A stretch of 64,000 bases of DNA from Physcomitrium patens (lineage: Eukaryota > Streptophyta > Bryopsida > Funariales > Funariaceae), in the NCBI RefSeq assembly GCF_000002425.4, contig NC_037259.1, forward strand, positions 549,764 to 613,763, written 5' to 3'. The notes below the pieces were generated by a model that ran no database searches, had not been told where the DNA came from, and saw only the letters and a list, made by a program, of their open reading frames with translations. The first letter of the stretch is position 1. Each line of letters opens with the position of its first letter. This document shows positions 20,756 to 33,518 of this stretch, piece after piece. The translations under genes and the position numbers were made by a program.

Positions 20756-22200
20756 TACTGACAATAAGATTGGTAAATCTATTGTATATTGTTTCTATTA
20801 TAGTTTAAGAATATTAAAGGATTCAATTAATTAAAGATATCATCTTCAATCTTTATATTTACATAATTTCTAAAAGATAAATCTTATAAAGATGTAAAAT
20901 GTTTCAATCTCATAGGCATGTCTTCCAAAATTTCACACCTTTCAAATAAAAACATCTTCAACTTTCTCATATTATTTAATGTGGCATAAATCTTCTTTAA
21001 ATTGGCACAATGGTTGAAAAAATATTTTTCAATAGATACAAGATTGGTAAATCTATTGTCTATTGTTTCTACTTTAACACAATCACTTAAATCTAAGTAT
21101 ATCAAAGATATTAATATGCTAAAGGTATTACCTTAAAACTTTATCTTTACACAATGTTTATAAGATAGTTGTTCTAAAGATGTGAAATGCTTTAATCCCA
21201 TTGGCATAACTTCCAAATTTTTACATCTTTTAAATCAAAATATCATCAACTTTTTAATACCACCAAAGATAGTATAAATCTTCTTCAAATTAGTATAATT
21301 GTTAAAATATAAATATTCAAAAAATTCAATATCAATAAATCTATTGTCTATTATTTCTACTTTAATACAATCACTCAAATCCAACTATATCAAAGATGTC
21401 AGTGTACTTAAGTATCACCTTCAATCTTTATCTTTATACAACCTTTAAAAGATAATTCTTCTAAAGATGCAAGTTATTTTAATCCCATAGTTATGTCTTC
21501 TAAATTCTCACATCCTTTAAAGAATAATCTTTTCAACTTTGTCATATCATTAAACATAGCATGGATCTTCATCAAATTGGTATAATATTTAAAATACAAT
21601 TCTTCAAAAAAATATAAGATTGATAAATAATTTACTTATATTTTGTAAATTAAAGTAATTTTTTAATTCTATTTAGATCAAAGTTAATTCTAAGTACATT
21701 TTATTACCAATTTTGTCTATATCCTTACAATTTTTAAAATTCAAATGCCTCAATATTTTTATGGTCAAAAGTATGTTTGTAACATCTCTTAGTTTTAAAC
21801 ATTCTTTTAAATTAAAATATTCTAAAACCATATTTTTTTCCTTTATAAATTTTCAAATATCAAGTTTTAAATAATTTTTTAGATTTATAGTTTTTAAAAA
21901 CTTCATACTCGATATATCAAATGAAAATGATATTAAACCTGCCAAGCCAATTATTTCTAATATAATAAGATTTTTCGTATGATTTTGATGTATGAGATAT
22001 AAAATAATTTTAATATTAGATTTTAGATTTTTTTTATTCTTTAATCTGAAGAAATAAAGTTTGAATCACTTTAGCTTATTAGATTGTTTTAGAATTGAAG
22101 TTAATATGTTTGTATTTGTACATACTATAAAATTCAATAAACAAAGATAAGATAATTCAAGCTTCATACTACCATATGGTTTTAAATGACTTTGATAATT
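20756..22200 (-). pseudogene. Leucine-rich repeats with about 285-bp higher-order period
   Basis: Recognition part of the NLR relic. The open piece 20884-21105 reads L-D-L-S-D-C, L-V-S-I-E-K-Y-F-F-N-H-C, L-K-M-F-L-F-E-R-C-E-I-L, with about 24-residue leucine spacing typical of plant NLR LRRs. At the DNA level a phrase ATCTATTGT(A/C)TATT recurs near 20776, 21052 and 21342, with a weaker copy near 21630. This gives a block period of about 278-290 bp, near four LRRs. Beyond 21640 the repeats are more diverged. Stops separate the pieces. Confidence 0.8.
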
Positions 22201-22469
22201 TATAAAAAAAATATCCTTTATATTTAAATCATCCAGTAATAGAAAATATATTATTTTTTATTAGAACTTATAAAAATTATAATTTATATTAATTTTTTCT
22301 TGAAAAATATCAATTTAAGATGTAAGATCGTAAAAAATACTATATAATTCAAATTAAATGCCTAAATAAGTTTGATGTCATATCTTTGATTCAAAATCAA
22401 TAAATAATGTATAACTTTTATTCTATTTTTGAACGTTTTTAAATTCTTCTTTAGAAATCTTATAATCCA

Positions 22470-23370
22470 TGTCTTCTAATAAATCATGAATAGTTATCAT
22501 TTTAAATTTATCTACTTTAATAAATAATTTATCTTTTAAATTTATAATTATTTTTTCATAATCTTCAAATTCATCTTTATAAAATTAAAAAATTGGATCT
22601 TGATTAATATTGTGAAGCCATATGTCTTTGCAAAAAAAGCATGTTAAATCCAAAAACATTGTCTTTTCTTCTTCTCTAAGGTCATCAAAACTAGGCTTTA
22701 GTCTTGCCAAAAGATATTTATTATTCAAATATATATTATCTCTTTTAAGTCTTTGTAAAGTTTCTTCTTACATACAAAGTCTTATATGTCTATTTTAAAA
22801 AGAATCTATAATTTCTAAACTTAAAGGATTTCCACCGCAATCTTTAATTAATTATTTAAAAAAATTATATAAATTTGGCATATAAAAAGATCCATCTTTG
22901 ATTATATACTTAAAAAATAATTTTATACTTTTACTTTCATCAATTAGACTTAATTCTATTTTGATTAATTCACTTATATAATTTTTCAATATATTCCATT
23001 CACAATTTGTCACTATGAATTTGCTTCATGTTATACTTAACTTTTTAATATCTTCTATTTTTTTCATATCTTCATGATTTAAAAGATCAACAAAGATCAT
23101 AAGAAGTTTTTTTTCTTGAATTTTTACAATTAATAATTTTTTCCTTTCTTCAAGAAGCTTACTTTTGAATCTTTATACTAGTTATTAATATTGACATTTG
23201 AATCATAAATATTTTATGTATTATTAGGAACTTTTTTATAATCATTATTCATATCATTTTTATTTTTTTATGTATATTTAGCTAACTTCCTACATAGATT
23301 TATGGTCCAATCTTATAATTTTAGCTTAAGATTTTTGAAAGAATTCTTTCCAAGTGACATATTGGAGTTG
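22470..23370 (-). pseudogene. NB-ARC nucleotide-binding domain, broken
   Basis: Motifs in canonical order on the minus strand: a poor P-loop candidate (M-S-L-G-K-N-S-F, about 23340-23362); kinase-2 K-K-L-L-M-I-F-V-D-L-L at about 23080-23118; RNBS-B S-K-F-I-V-T-N-C at about 22998-23024; RNBS-C-like L-I-D-E-S-K-S-I-K-L-F-F at about 22918-22955; GLPL as C-G-G-N-P-L-S-L at about 22818-22841; MHD as T-I-H-D-L-L-E-D-M-D at about 22465-22492. Spacing fits plant NLRs. In kinase-2 the usual D-D is V-D. Stops lie between RNBS-B and GLPL. Confidence 0.85.
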
Positions 23371-23579
23371 GATACCATTTTCTTATTCTTTGTGAATTGA
23401 TCTTCAAAATAATATTTCTTCACTTCTATCAATTTATTCACAATTTCTTGAAATAAAGCTCTTTTAGGAGGATATTTTATATCTAAACTTTTTGAATCAA
23501 TAATTGAAGTTTATAATCAAATTTGTATAAGCTTTCTAATTTCCTCTTCACTTAAATAGAAGTCTCTTGATAATACTAT

Positions 23580-24190
23580 GTGTCTTCAATACTTGTCAAA
23601 ATATCACAATAAAGAACTCCAAAATTAAATACATCTTCTTTGAATAAATTAAATTTATTTATATGATATCTTGCTTCACAAGCCATGTAACCAATTGTTC
23701 CATATATTTATTGATTTGTTGGTCTTTCATCACCATTGACTTCAACTTTGGATATTCTAAAGTCTATCAATTTTATATGTATGTAACCATTTTTTTCTAT
23801 TTTTTCTATTTTAAAATTCACAATTATAATATTTTGAGGCTTCAAATTACAATGAACCACATTCATATCATGAAGATAAAACATTGCATTAGCAATTTGA
23901 ATCATCACATCAACTTTGTGTAAGAATGATATGTTCAAAGATTAATCATCATATAACAAATCAAGTAAATTCATATCACTTTTTTCATACAAATTACAAT
24001 TTCTCCACAATGATTTGAATGAATCTTACATGCACAATAAAAAAAACTTAATAATGTTTGGATGATTTAGTCTTGATAAAATATGTGCTTCTTTTTCAGT
24101 TTTAGTTTTGGCTTTAATACTTCCAAAATATATAATCTTTGTAATACTTTCAAAATTCAACCATGTGATCACATATACTATTCCTATTTT
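23580..24190 (-). pseudogene. Protein kinase domain, catalytic motifs lost
   Basis: In order on the minus strand: glycine-loop remnant G-I-V-Y-V near 24160; alpha-C helix E-K-E-A-H-I-L-S-R-L-N-H-P-N-I at about 24060-24105; hinge-side Y-E-K-S-D-M-N-L-L-D-L-L near 23955-23990; H-C-N-L-K-P-Q-N-I at about 23835-23862 (family H-R-D-L-K-P-x-N); I-D-F-R-I-S-K at about 23750-23772 (family D-F-G); G-T-I-G-Y-M-A-C-E at about 23675-23700 (family G-T-x-x-Y-M-A-P-E); and K-E-D-V-F-N-F-G-V-L near 23610-23640 (family K-x-D-V-Y-S-F-G). HRD, DFG and APE are all changed, so phosphotransfer is not expected. The stretch 23708-23938 is open. Confidence 0.88.
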
Positions 24191-24760
24191 TTTGTACAAC
24201 TTTTAAAAATTATTTCTAAAATCTGATTTAAAAAAGTCTTTGAAAAAAGATACAAATTCTTTTACTCCTCATTCAAACTTTTGAATGCAAGATTACCATT
24301 CTAATATATAATTGATTAATTTGAAAGCACTATAATTATTAGATATATTTTCAAATATATTATTTAATTTTTGAAACAATAATCATATACAACATCTTTT
24401 AAACCACATGGATCAAATTTGTTGCAGCCATTGACTTCCATCTTTTGAAATAATTTTCTTTGAACAACTTTGTAAACTATGTTACAAAACCATTACAACT
24501 CTAAGATTAATTCCTTGAATGTTTCTTAATTAGATCTTTGCATCAATATCATTTTTTTAAAGTTTTTAAACAATTCTTTATTACCTACTTTTCTTTCACA
24601 AAAATTTGAGATAAGTCCTTAAATATTAATTATAGTATATACTCATATATTCCAATTATAGCTTTAATTTCTTGCAAGCTTTTTTTTAGAATTTTTAATA
24701 AATTCTTGCATTGATTTGCATTGAATTGTTTATCTTCCATGACCTCAATGTTATTAAGCT
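24191..24760 (-). pseudogene. N-terminal helical region of the kinase-NBS-LRR pseudogene
   Basis: In minus-strand frames a Lys/Leu-rich, probably helical stretch can be read: V-M-E-D-K-Q-F-N-A-N-Q-C-K-N-L-L-K-I-L near 24680-24740 and F-D-P-C-G-L-K-D-V-V near 24390-24420. The N-x-Q-C-x-x-L pattern recalls four-helix N-terminal domains found before some plant kinases, but this is a guess. Contains stops. Confidence 0.4.
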
Positions 24761-27700
24761 CTAATTACATAGTCTTTATTCTTATTAAAATCTCCATATC
24801 TTTCAAAATAATCAAATCTAATATCTTACATAAACATCAAACAATTTTTCATGAATTGCGTTAATTCTCATGATATTCAAAATACTTATAACATATAATG
24901 TTTTAACATTTGATCCATATTTCTTTCACTTATAACTATTATAAAAGCTACTTGATAGAATGTATGATAAATAATACAAATATCAACTATTTTGTTCTAT
25001 CAATCATAAAATATTTTATTTCACTTAAAATATTATATTTTAATATATTTTTCAATAAATTTACTAAAAAAAAATGTACCACATTTTATTTAACTAAAAC
25101 TATAATTTATCAATTTATTAGCTATCACTTTCAAATTAAAATATTAAAATATTTATTATAATTACTACATATCATAAAAAATTATCTAAGTAATTTTTAT
25201 ATATTTTAAAATTCAAGTAAATATTAAAAAAATCAATGAGATTAAAAACATTACTTCAATATAACTTTCATTATAAAATGTCTACAATCTCTTCTTTATT
25301 TTAATATCTACAATCAAAGTTTGTGATTTTGGAAATACAAAAATCAACTACAATTCAAAAATTAAGTTATGAGAACTATATTTCCTCTAAAGTAAGTTGC
25401 ATGATTCAAACTATCTACTTATTGGAATACTTGTTACTTCAATTGTTGCCAAAAAATTGTCTTGTCTCCAATTGCAATAACCACAAGCTAAGATTAAATA
25501 ATTCCTATCTAAAACAAACTTTGCTACAAAATCCATTAATCCAATAGACTAATAAAAAAAATTGGAAGCCTTCTAACAATAAATTAAGTCAAAACTAATG
25601 GCATATTGTAACTATATTAATCACTTGTACAAAATCCTATCAAATCTTTGGAGAACGACTCACAAAGTTCATATTAAAGGCTCAAAAGGTAGTAATCTCA
25701 AGTAATTATTTATGATATTCAAAACACAATATTCAACATGTCCTATATATGGCTTCAATGTTGATCCAACAAGTGCATCCATTGTACAACTATAACCATA
25801 TGTATTAGGGCTTCTAAACTATACAAGAACCACCTCCATCACTCCTAACTACACTTCAAATAATTCCTAATCCATTGCTTAAGTCTTCCCATCCACCTAC
25901 TTAATCTTGTGATGTACTCATCTATGCCAATCTTCTGTCAACAAAAACACCAATACTTAGAAGAGAGGCTCTACTATCCTCTTATTGCTAATTTTTCTCT
26001 TTTTTTTTGCATTTTCATGAGAAAATCTCCTTGCAAATGAGTTGTCTCATGCCATTGTTGCAGAAGTGTATGCTTTCTAACAAAGGAGCCTCATGCAATA
26101 TCATCCATATCATATACTATACCTTCATCATTATTGTGGAAGTCATCTTCTTCTTTTGGTAATAAATACTATTTGTTGGGTTGTCCAGCACTTCTCAATT
26201 TCACAACTCCAAATATTCAACATTATGACCAGATTCTACAATGATGTTTCAGTAAGATGAAAATGCATATTTGCATTTCAATTAGATGTTTTTTTTTTAG
26301 CATGTTTAGATATATACGTTGGAATTCAAGGATCTTTGCAAACCCCCTCCCTCCTACCAATCATACATGTGCATTTTATTCCATTTCTTTTTATTTTTTT
26401 CTTTTTTCTTTTTTTTTACTTATACTAATTTTGAAAATTTTGAATACATATATTTCATATGTACTAAGTATTTACATGTATTGCTGAATGTAAACATAGA
26501 ACAAATGATTTTGTATACAAATCATATTATTAAATTCATTTCTATGGATGTTTTGTAGTTAGTATTAAAAAAAAGCCAAGCATGCATTCTTTTATTCATA
26601 AAATTTGAAGTTGCTTTACCTACTAAAAAACTAATCTACAATAGTATTTTATGCACTATATTTTATATATATTTTTAAATTATAGATTTATAAAATCCCA
26701 TAAATAAAATAGAAAAATCAAACTATAACAAAATCTTGTGTAAAAATCATGATTCTACAAATAATATGTGATAAGGAATTGGTATTTTAAAAATCATGTA
26801 CCAAAGTGTTATGTATAAATTGATAATTTCAAATATAGCATACAAACGTTTTCAAAGTATTTAAGGAATATTATACACAAATTCTAAGAAAATTATATTT
26901 AATATAAATTTACATATTAAAAGAAAAATAACTAAAGTAAAATAAAAAATTATATGTATATTTTTACCATATTTAATATTTTATTTTATGAGATTTTATT
27001 TTAATAAAAATATGTATATATAGATATAGTAGATAAAAAATTATTTAGTTATTTAATATTATATCATGAATATTACAAAAGTATAAAATATTTTACTTGT
27101 TATGTTTTAAGTTTACACTATATAAGATTTAGTTTTTAAATTATGTATCATAAGTACATAGCAAATAATAATATAATAATATCATAAATAATTATATTAT
27201 TGTAAACAAAAAATTTTATCATAAAGCATTTAATTTTTTCTAATTTTCTATTTTTTTTATATTTAAATCATATAATTTAAAATTCACGTCACTAATATTA
27301 TAAATATGGACATTCAATTAAATCCAAATAAATAAAAAAATTATTTGTAACAAAATCATATTAATGTGTGAAATACACCATTATAAAATATTATATATAA
27401 AAATTATTACTTCAACCTTTAAAGCATCAATTTACCAACAATAAAATTAGTAGACATAAATAGTATAATCTTTAATTATCTATTTTTTGATTATATTTTA
27501 TGAAATTTTAGAATAGTTCCATCACAAATTTTTTAGAATAGTTCCATCACAAAAAAAAAATAAAAAAACGAATAAAATTAATATCAGTTTTATGAAGAAT
27601 ATATTATATTTCATACTTACCAATAATGTTACAAATAACTATTATTCTAGATTATACATAATATTTAAAAAATTATCGTAGATTATTTTTATAAATTAAA

Positions 27701-28590
27701 GTATAAACATTTAATTTAGTAGGTTTATATTAAATTTATATTATATATAAAATTTAGATATTAAATGATTTTTCAGATATATGATGCAACTTTTCAATAA
27801 TTTAAATATGCAGTTGTGTTCATTTTTTATTTTAAAAAGTAAATTACTAATTTATGTTTTTTTTATATATTATTAATATGTGATTATTAAATTTTCTAAA
27901 TTCTATATCAAAAAATCTAATCTTCTTTCTAAAAATATTATTGTGAACTTATTCAACCATTTTTTTTAATATAAGTACATTATACTACATGTAACTATAA
28001 AAAATCATATTAAGAACGAATAACTTTAAAAATCATTATAGAAGCTTAAGATGTAGAATATCTTTTTCAACAAATCAGATTAAATTTTATTTTTTTAGCC
28101 TATGAATAGGAAATTTATTTAAACATTCTTTGTATCACATTATGAAGCTTCTTTTTTTAGATATATATAATATCTAGCATACTTAAAAAGAAAAAAATTA
28201 TTTCTAAAAAACAAGCTATTTTTAGTTTATTAAGCCAATTATATTTTTTAAAATATTCTAAAATATTTTTTAGATGTCCAAATTATTTTGTAAGAAAAAT
28301 AAATTTTATTCTAAAATAATTTTTTGAACGTAATTTATAATAGGAAATTATAATATTTACTCAATTCTTTGTTATGTAAAGACTACTGTGCTTACATTTA
28401 TAGTTTTTATATTAAAATAATTAATGAAAAAAAATTAATGTAATTCTATAAACTCAAAAAATTAATAAAGAATTATGTATCATTCATTTTGCATGTTTTG
28501 ATTTAATTCATATTTTCAATGTCAACATACTTGCATATTTCTATAAACCTTTTGGATAAAATTCTATAATATTTATAATATAAAAAAATT
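24761..28590. other. AT-rich stretch, no gene recognised
   Basis: Upstream side of the kinase-NBS-LRR relic. Small frames (24910-25161, 25323-25547, 26257-26558) are low-complexity. Between about 25650 and 26260 the AT content is somewhat lower, and this could be old promoter or repeat sequence. From 26600 on the DNA is extremely AT-rich. Confidence 0.5.
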
Positions 28591-28613
28591 AATATATATA
28601 TATATATATATAT
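28591..28613. repeat. (AT)n microsatellite
   Basis: About 11 AT units. Confidence 0.9.
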
Positions 28614-30284
28614 TAGAATTATAATTATAAAAATAAAATAATTGAGATAATTTGAGATCTCATTCAATTGACTTAGGGTTTAGGATTAAGAACTAGAATC
28701 AGAAAAATAATTTGAGATTTCATACAATTGATTTACGATTTAGGATTTAGAATTATAATTAAAAAAAAAATAACTTGAGTTCACATAAAATTGAGATAAG
28801 TTTTTATTACATAAGCCATGAATTTAAATTTTATAAAAAGTAATGATTTTTTTATTTTTTCATAAAATATTTGTAAAAAGAATTACATAAAATTTTAAAA
28901 ATAATATGATAAGGTAATATAATAAATAAATAATTTTAAAAAATTATAAGGATATATTTATACTATAAATAAAAATATATGTTTGTAAATTAATTATTTT
29001 TTAAAAATACAAGAAACTTAATATACTAGTAAGTTTCCAAAATTTATCTTTAAAATATAATATTTAGGTGAATAAAAAAATAAAATATTTCTAAAAAATA
29101 TTTTTAAGAATAAAAAAGTTAATGCTTTATTATACTAATAGCTAATCAATTATTACGTTTTTAATTTAAAATTTATCAATTATTGTGGTTTTTTATTTTA
29201 AATATGGTTTTGCTATTGCTACGCTAATTTTTGCTATTGCCACCACAACTTGCCATCTACTACATGCTACCATGGTTTGTGCTAATGCAACCACAAGTTG
29301 AAGTAAACTTGAGTTTCACAACACAAGGCACTTTTTTCAATCTATGATATTACCATAACCAAAATTATCTAGAAATGACAATTTATTACTCTTATTGGCT
29401 GCTATTTGTTCAAGTCTCATATATAAAGTCTTAGCAATTACTTCCTTGTGTAATAAAAATATTTAAAATAATACATGTTTATTTATTTATTTAGATTAAA
29501 TTTTTAATGTAATGATATTTTGATGGTTTTTCTAAGGAAAAATTCTAAAATTTTCTATAATTTTTGAAAAAAAATTATATTTATTAATTTAATTAAGACT
29601 AGAAATAAATTTTAAAATAAAAAATAAAAAACAAAAAACTATGTCACATAAGAGGAAAATTGATACAAAAGAATTAAGTAATATTTTGATTTGATTTATA
29701 TATTATTAAGTATTTTTATATTATAATCATTTATATATATTTTTATTTTTAAATTTTTTTTAAAGATAGATATATTTTATTTTACAAAAATTATATTTTT
29801 TCTATCTCTCTTTTTATTAATGGTGGCCAAGAGAAAGACATTAAAAGTCACATGTTGATAAAATTAGCTTTGGTAACAATTCTAGTGGTTGAAAAAAGTG
29901 TCTCATGATATACAACTCAACTTTAGGGCACTTTGTAGTGGCTTTAGTAAGAACCATGATGGCAAGTGTTAAACGGCAAGTTCAGGTGGCAATAACAAAA
30001 ATTAGAGAGGCCATATCAACACCTTATAGATACACTTTAATTTTAATTTTTTTGCCTTACATTGTTTTTTATTTTTCATTTTTTTAATCTTAATTTCAAG
30101 TAGCTTTTTTATTTTTATATTAATTTTTCTATTATTAGTATGTAAAAATAAAAAAATAATTAATTTTCTACTTCTAAATGATTTTAAGTTATCAGAGTAT
30201 TTTACAAACTCATTAAAATGTTTTTTTTGATCAATTATTATTTAGGATTATTAGAATTTTTGAATCTTAAAAATAAAAAATATG

Positions 30285-30287
<3 letters not shown>
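28614..30287. other. AT-rich stretch, no gene recognised
   Basis: Two near-copies of a GAGAT(C/T)TCAT(T/A)CAATTGA(C/T)TTA phrase occur near 28650-28680 and 28707-28737, a small tandem duplication. The 60-residue frame 29905-30087 is not recognisable. Confidence 0.5.
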
Positions 30288-30341
<54 letters not shown>

Positions 30342-30386
30342 ATACATACATACATACATACATACATACATACATACATACATACA
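30288..30386. repeat. Compound microsatellite (TA)n(TG)n(TACA)n
   Basis: (TA)n to 30321, (TG)n to about 30341, then about eleven TACA/CATA units to 30386. Frames crossing it are artefacts of the repeat. Confidence 0.95.
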
Positions 30387-30459
30387 CACTTAGGCCAATT
30401 TTACATTCAAAGTTGTGTATTGAAGATCTTTATTAATTCAAACCTTACAAATTGTAACA

Positions 30460-30462
<3 letters not shown>

Positions 30463-30503
<41 letters not shown>
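30463..30503. repeat. (AT)n microsatellite
   Basis: About 20 AT units, 75 bases after the compound microsatellite. Confidence 0.95.
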
Positions 30504-30505
<2 letters not shown>

Positions 30506-32258
30506 CAAAATATATATAGATAAGATATTAATAATATAATAAAAAATATTTTTTAAAAATAAATAATTTCATAGAAGGTAAATATTGAAATAGTAGATAC
30601 AAATAATTATTTTAAAAACATGATTTAAAAAAAATGATTGCACTAAAATATACAAAGACTATCAAGTTTTAAGAATAATATTTAAAGAAGAAATTAATTA
30701 GAATATGAATAACATCAACCTTAGATATATATAAATATCTATAATATACTTGCGAGGTATAAGCACTTAGTATATATTCTATATTTTTTGTCATTTAAAA
30801 TTTTACATTAAAACGTCTAAAAAAAGCTTTCTATCAAGACTTACAAACTATTTACTTAGGAAAACTTCGTAATAGTTTTTGTGTAATTCTACCTCCAATT
30901 TTTATATTGTAGACATTATAGCAATTATAGCAATTATTGCAAGCAAAGAAGATTATAAAACAAAACTCAAAAAATAAATTATAACCAAATACAAAAGAAT
31001 TTTTGAATTAAAGAGAATATTTGTATATAAATTGTTTTAAATAAAATATTTAAATGCTATCAATGAATTCTTTTGAGATACTAATCAATTTCTTGAGATG
31101 TTGAAATTTAAATAAACGGATTTATATTTTAAATCCTTCCTATTTTATTCTAGAATCTTTTTTCTTAATTGTTTTGCAATCATTCATTATAATTAAAAAA
31201 TAATCTTGCACCAGATCAAATGATAAAAGTTAATACCTAGCTAATCAACTGATTTTTATATGGGTCAATTTAATGACATGGAAAGAAAGATAACAAAATT
31301 TGGTACTAATTTCTAACCTTTTAAAGAGTAAAATTAATTTAATATCTTTTGCTGCATGCATGCCTAACAATCTAAAAATATTATTATTTGTATATTTATT
31401 TTTGATTCTTTAATAATTTTTGAAATATTATGATATAAAACATACAAATTATAAAATTAAACCAATGATATTTTTAAAAATTAAAGTACTTTTATTAAGT
31501 TTATTAAATATATTATTTAATCATAATAATAATTTAGATAGTATTAAAATTAGAGGTATTATTTTTAAAAATTTATCATATCTTAAATGTTAATAACCAA
31601 GATATAATATTTTAATATGACAAAAAAAAATTAACTTCTAAAAAACATTTATATGTAATTAATTCATATACTCAATAATTTAGAAATAGAAAATACTTCT
31701 TAAGAAAAAGATTTGTCACAAAAATATTTGTAGATGGTCTTTCTAAATTTCAAGTGAAAAATTTTACTATCATTTATTTTTTGAAGAAATAAAATAATGA
31801 TTTTCAAAAAACATATAGTTATTTTAAATATTTAAATATATATATATATATATATATAAGCTAAATTTATTGTGTTTAATATTTTAATTTTAAAATATAA
31901 TAAAATAATAAAATAATAAAAAATAGGATTTTATTTAAATCAGTCTTGAAGTCTTTATTTCTTAATACAAGGTTTCTAATTAAGTTTAGAAAAAAAGAGT
32001 TATTTTTTAAAAGTTATCATATTTTTAATAACTAAAATGATAACATCTTAGTAATATTAAGGCTTAAAATATCTCTATTCAATATATTTAAATAAAAATA
32101 TAAATTTTAAAAAATTATTTTTTTATAGATATTTTTTTATTATACAAATTATAAAACTTATACTTTTGTATTGAAAATAATATTGTATTTATATCCAAAA
32201 ACAAACAAACAAGGTATTTCTTAAGTTTCATTTCTTTATGGTCTTTTATAGGATTTTT

Positions 32259-32260
<2 letters not shown>

Positions 32261-32303
<43 letters not shown>
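32261..32303. repeat. (AT)n microsatellite
   Basis: About 21 AT units. Confidence 0.95.
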
Positions 32304-32307
<4 letters not shown>

Positions 32308-33477
32308 TTAAAAAATTATATATATAAAAAAATTCTTTTTTATATATATAATTTTTTAATTTTATAAATATATGTTTTTTGATTTAATATCTTAAAAATA
32401 TTAATATATATTTTTTAATAATTATGATTATTAATTCACTTTACTCAAGTATTCTAAATTCTATCATTTGATATTTATGCTATTATAGATGTATCTTATA
32501 AATATTTAAAATTCTAAAAAATATAAAAATAAACAATCAAACAAAAAAAAATTATAGAAAATGGTTTACATTAATTTTTTTTTATTAAAACTAAGTATTA
32601 TTAAATAATTAAAATATAAAATTTAATTTATTTTTATTAAATTCAAATAAATAATTTTTTATTAATAATTTAAAAATTAAATAATTAAATATATTATATT
32701 ACTTTTTTGTATTCATATATTAAAAAGAAGTGATTATTGTAATACTTAATGTTTGATTGCCTATGGCTATATAGCTCTATTTTCTTCTAACAAAAATTCC
32801 AACAAAAGTTACAAAACTAGATCCTTTCTTGTGTCATATAATAGGGATTGATGAAGTAGATATATCTTAATTTATTAACATACATTGACTTTAGAATTTA
32901 TTGCATTGACTAAACTTTATAAAGAGCCAATAATCAAAGCATGTTATTTGTTTAAAATAGTGAGTTATTTGATTGGCAAGTTATATTATAATATCGGTGA
33001 TTATGCAAACAATGAAGAATACATTAAAATTTGCACAATTATTTTTACAATTATTTTTGATAATGATGAATTAAATTCTTGTATTTTTTTTTAAAAAAAA
33101 TAAAAATAAAAAAACAAACCAACAAACAAACAAAACAAAAATTCAATAGATCTAAAGCTATATATTCATAGTATCTACTTAATAGAATTTCTCAATACTA
33201 TATGCAATAATAGAATACCTCATTGTTACTAAACATTGAAGGTTGGAGCACCTATCATAAGACCATGCTATATAGGAAGAGAATATGTAATAACACACAT
33301 CTTAATATCAAAGGTTTTCATTACTTATTAATTATGTTGAAATAATAATTGAAACATGAACATGACAATAGATTTTCATTACAAGAACCAACATAAAATT
33401 TGGAAATATTGAATTGCCATTTAAAATTTGACACTTGCAATTTGTTATAAAAATCTGTTTTTTCCATGGCTATAATA

Positions 33478-33518
33478 AAGAAATAAATAAATAAATAAAT
33501 AAATAAACAAATAAATAA
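33478..33518. repeat. (AAAT)n microsatellite
   Basis: About ten AAAT units with one AAAC interruption. Confidence 0.9.

Larger units (their letters stand above)
20756..24760 (-). pseudogene. Kinase-NBS-LRR (NLR immune receptor) pseudogene
   Basis: Read right to left: a helical N-terminal stretch (about 24250-24760), a protein kinase domain (about 23580-24190), an NB-ARC domain (about 22470-23360) and LRRs (20756-22200). NLR proteins detect pathogen effectors inside plant cells. This domain order, kinase-NBS-LRR, is known from mosses. The parts are contiguous, on one strand and in one order, so I treat them as one gene. It is dead: stops and frameshifts in every domain, and the kinase has lost HRD and DFG. 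The LRR end is cut by repeat R1. No intron could be fixed. Alternative: three unrelated fragments side by side, which the order makes unlikely. Confidence 0.8.

Noticed and set aside
25323-25547. 74-residue plus-strand frame upstream of the NLR relic
   Set aside because: Low-complexity, no family, and no sign of a start context or neighbouring exons.
30218-30539. Two overlapping frames of about 70 residues
   Set aside because: They are translated microsatellite (I-Y-I-Y, C-V-C-V, H-T-Y-I) and not genes.
32885-33094. Frame with a T-L-E-F-I-A-L-T-K-L-Y-K-E phrase, considered as copia RNase H
   Set aside because: Only this short phrase resembles the family; no catalytic residues or neighbouring copia domains are readable.
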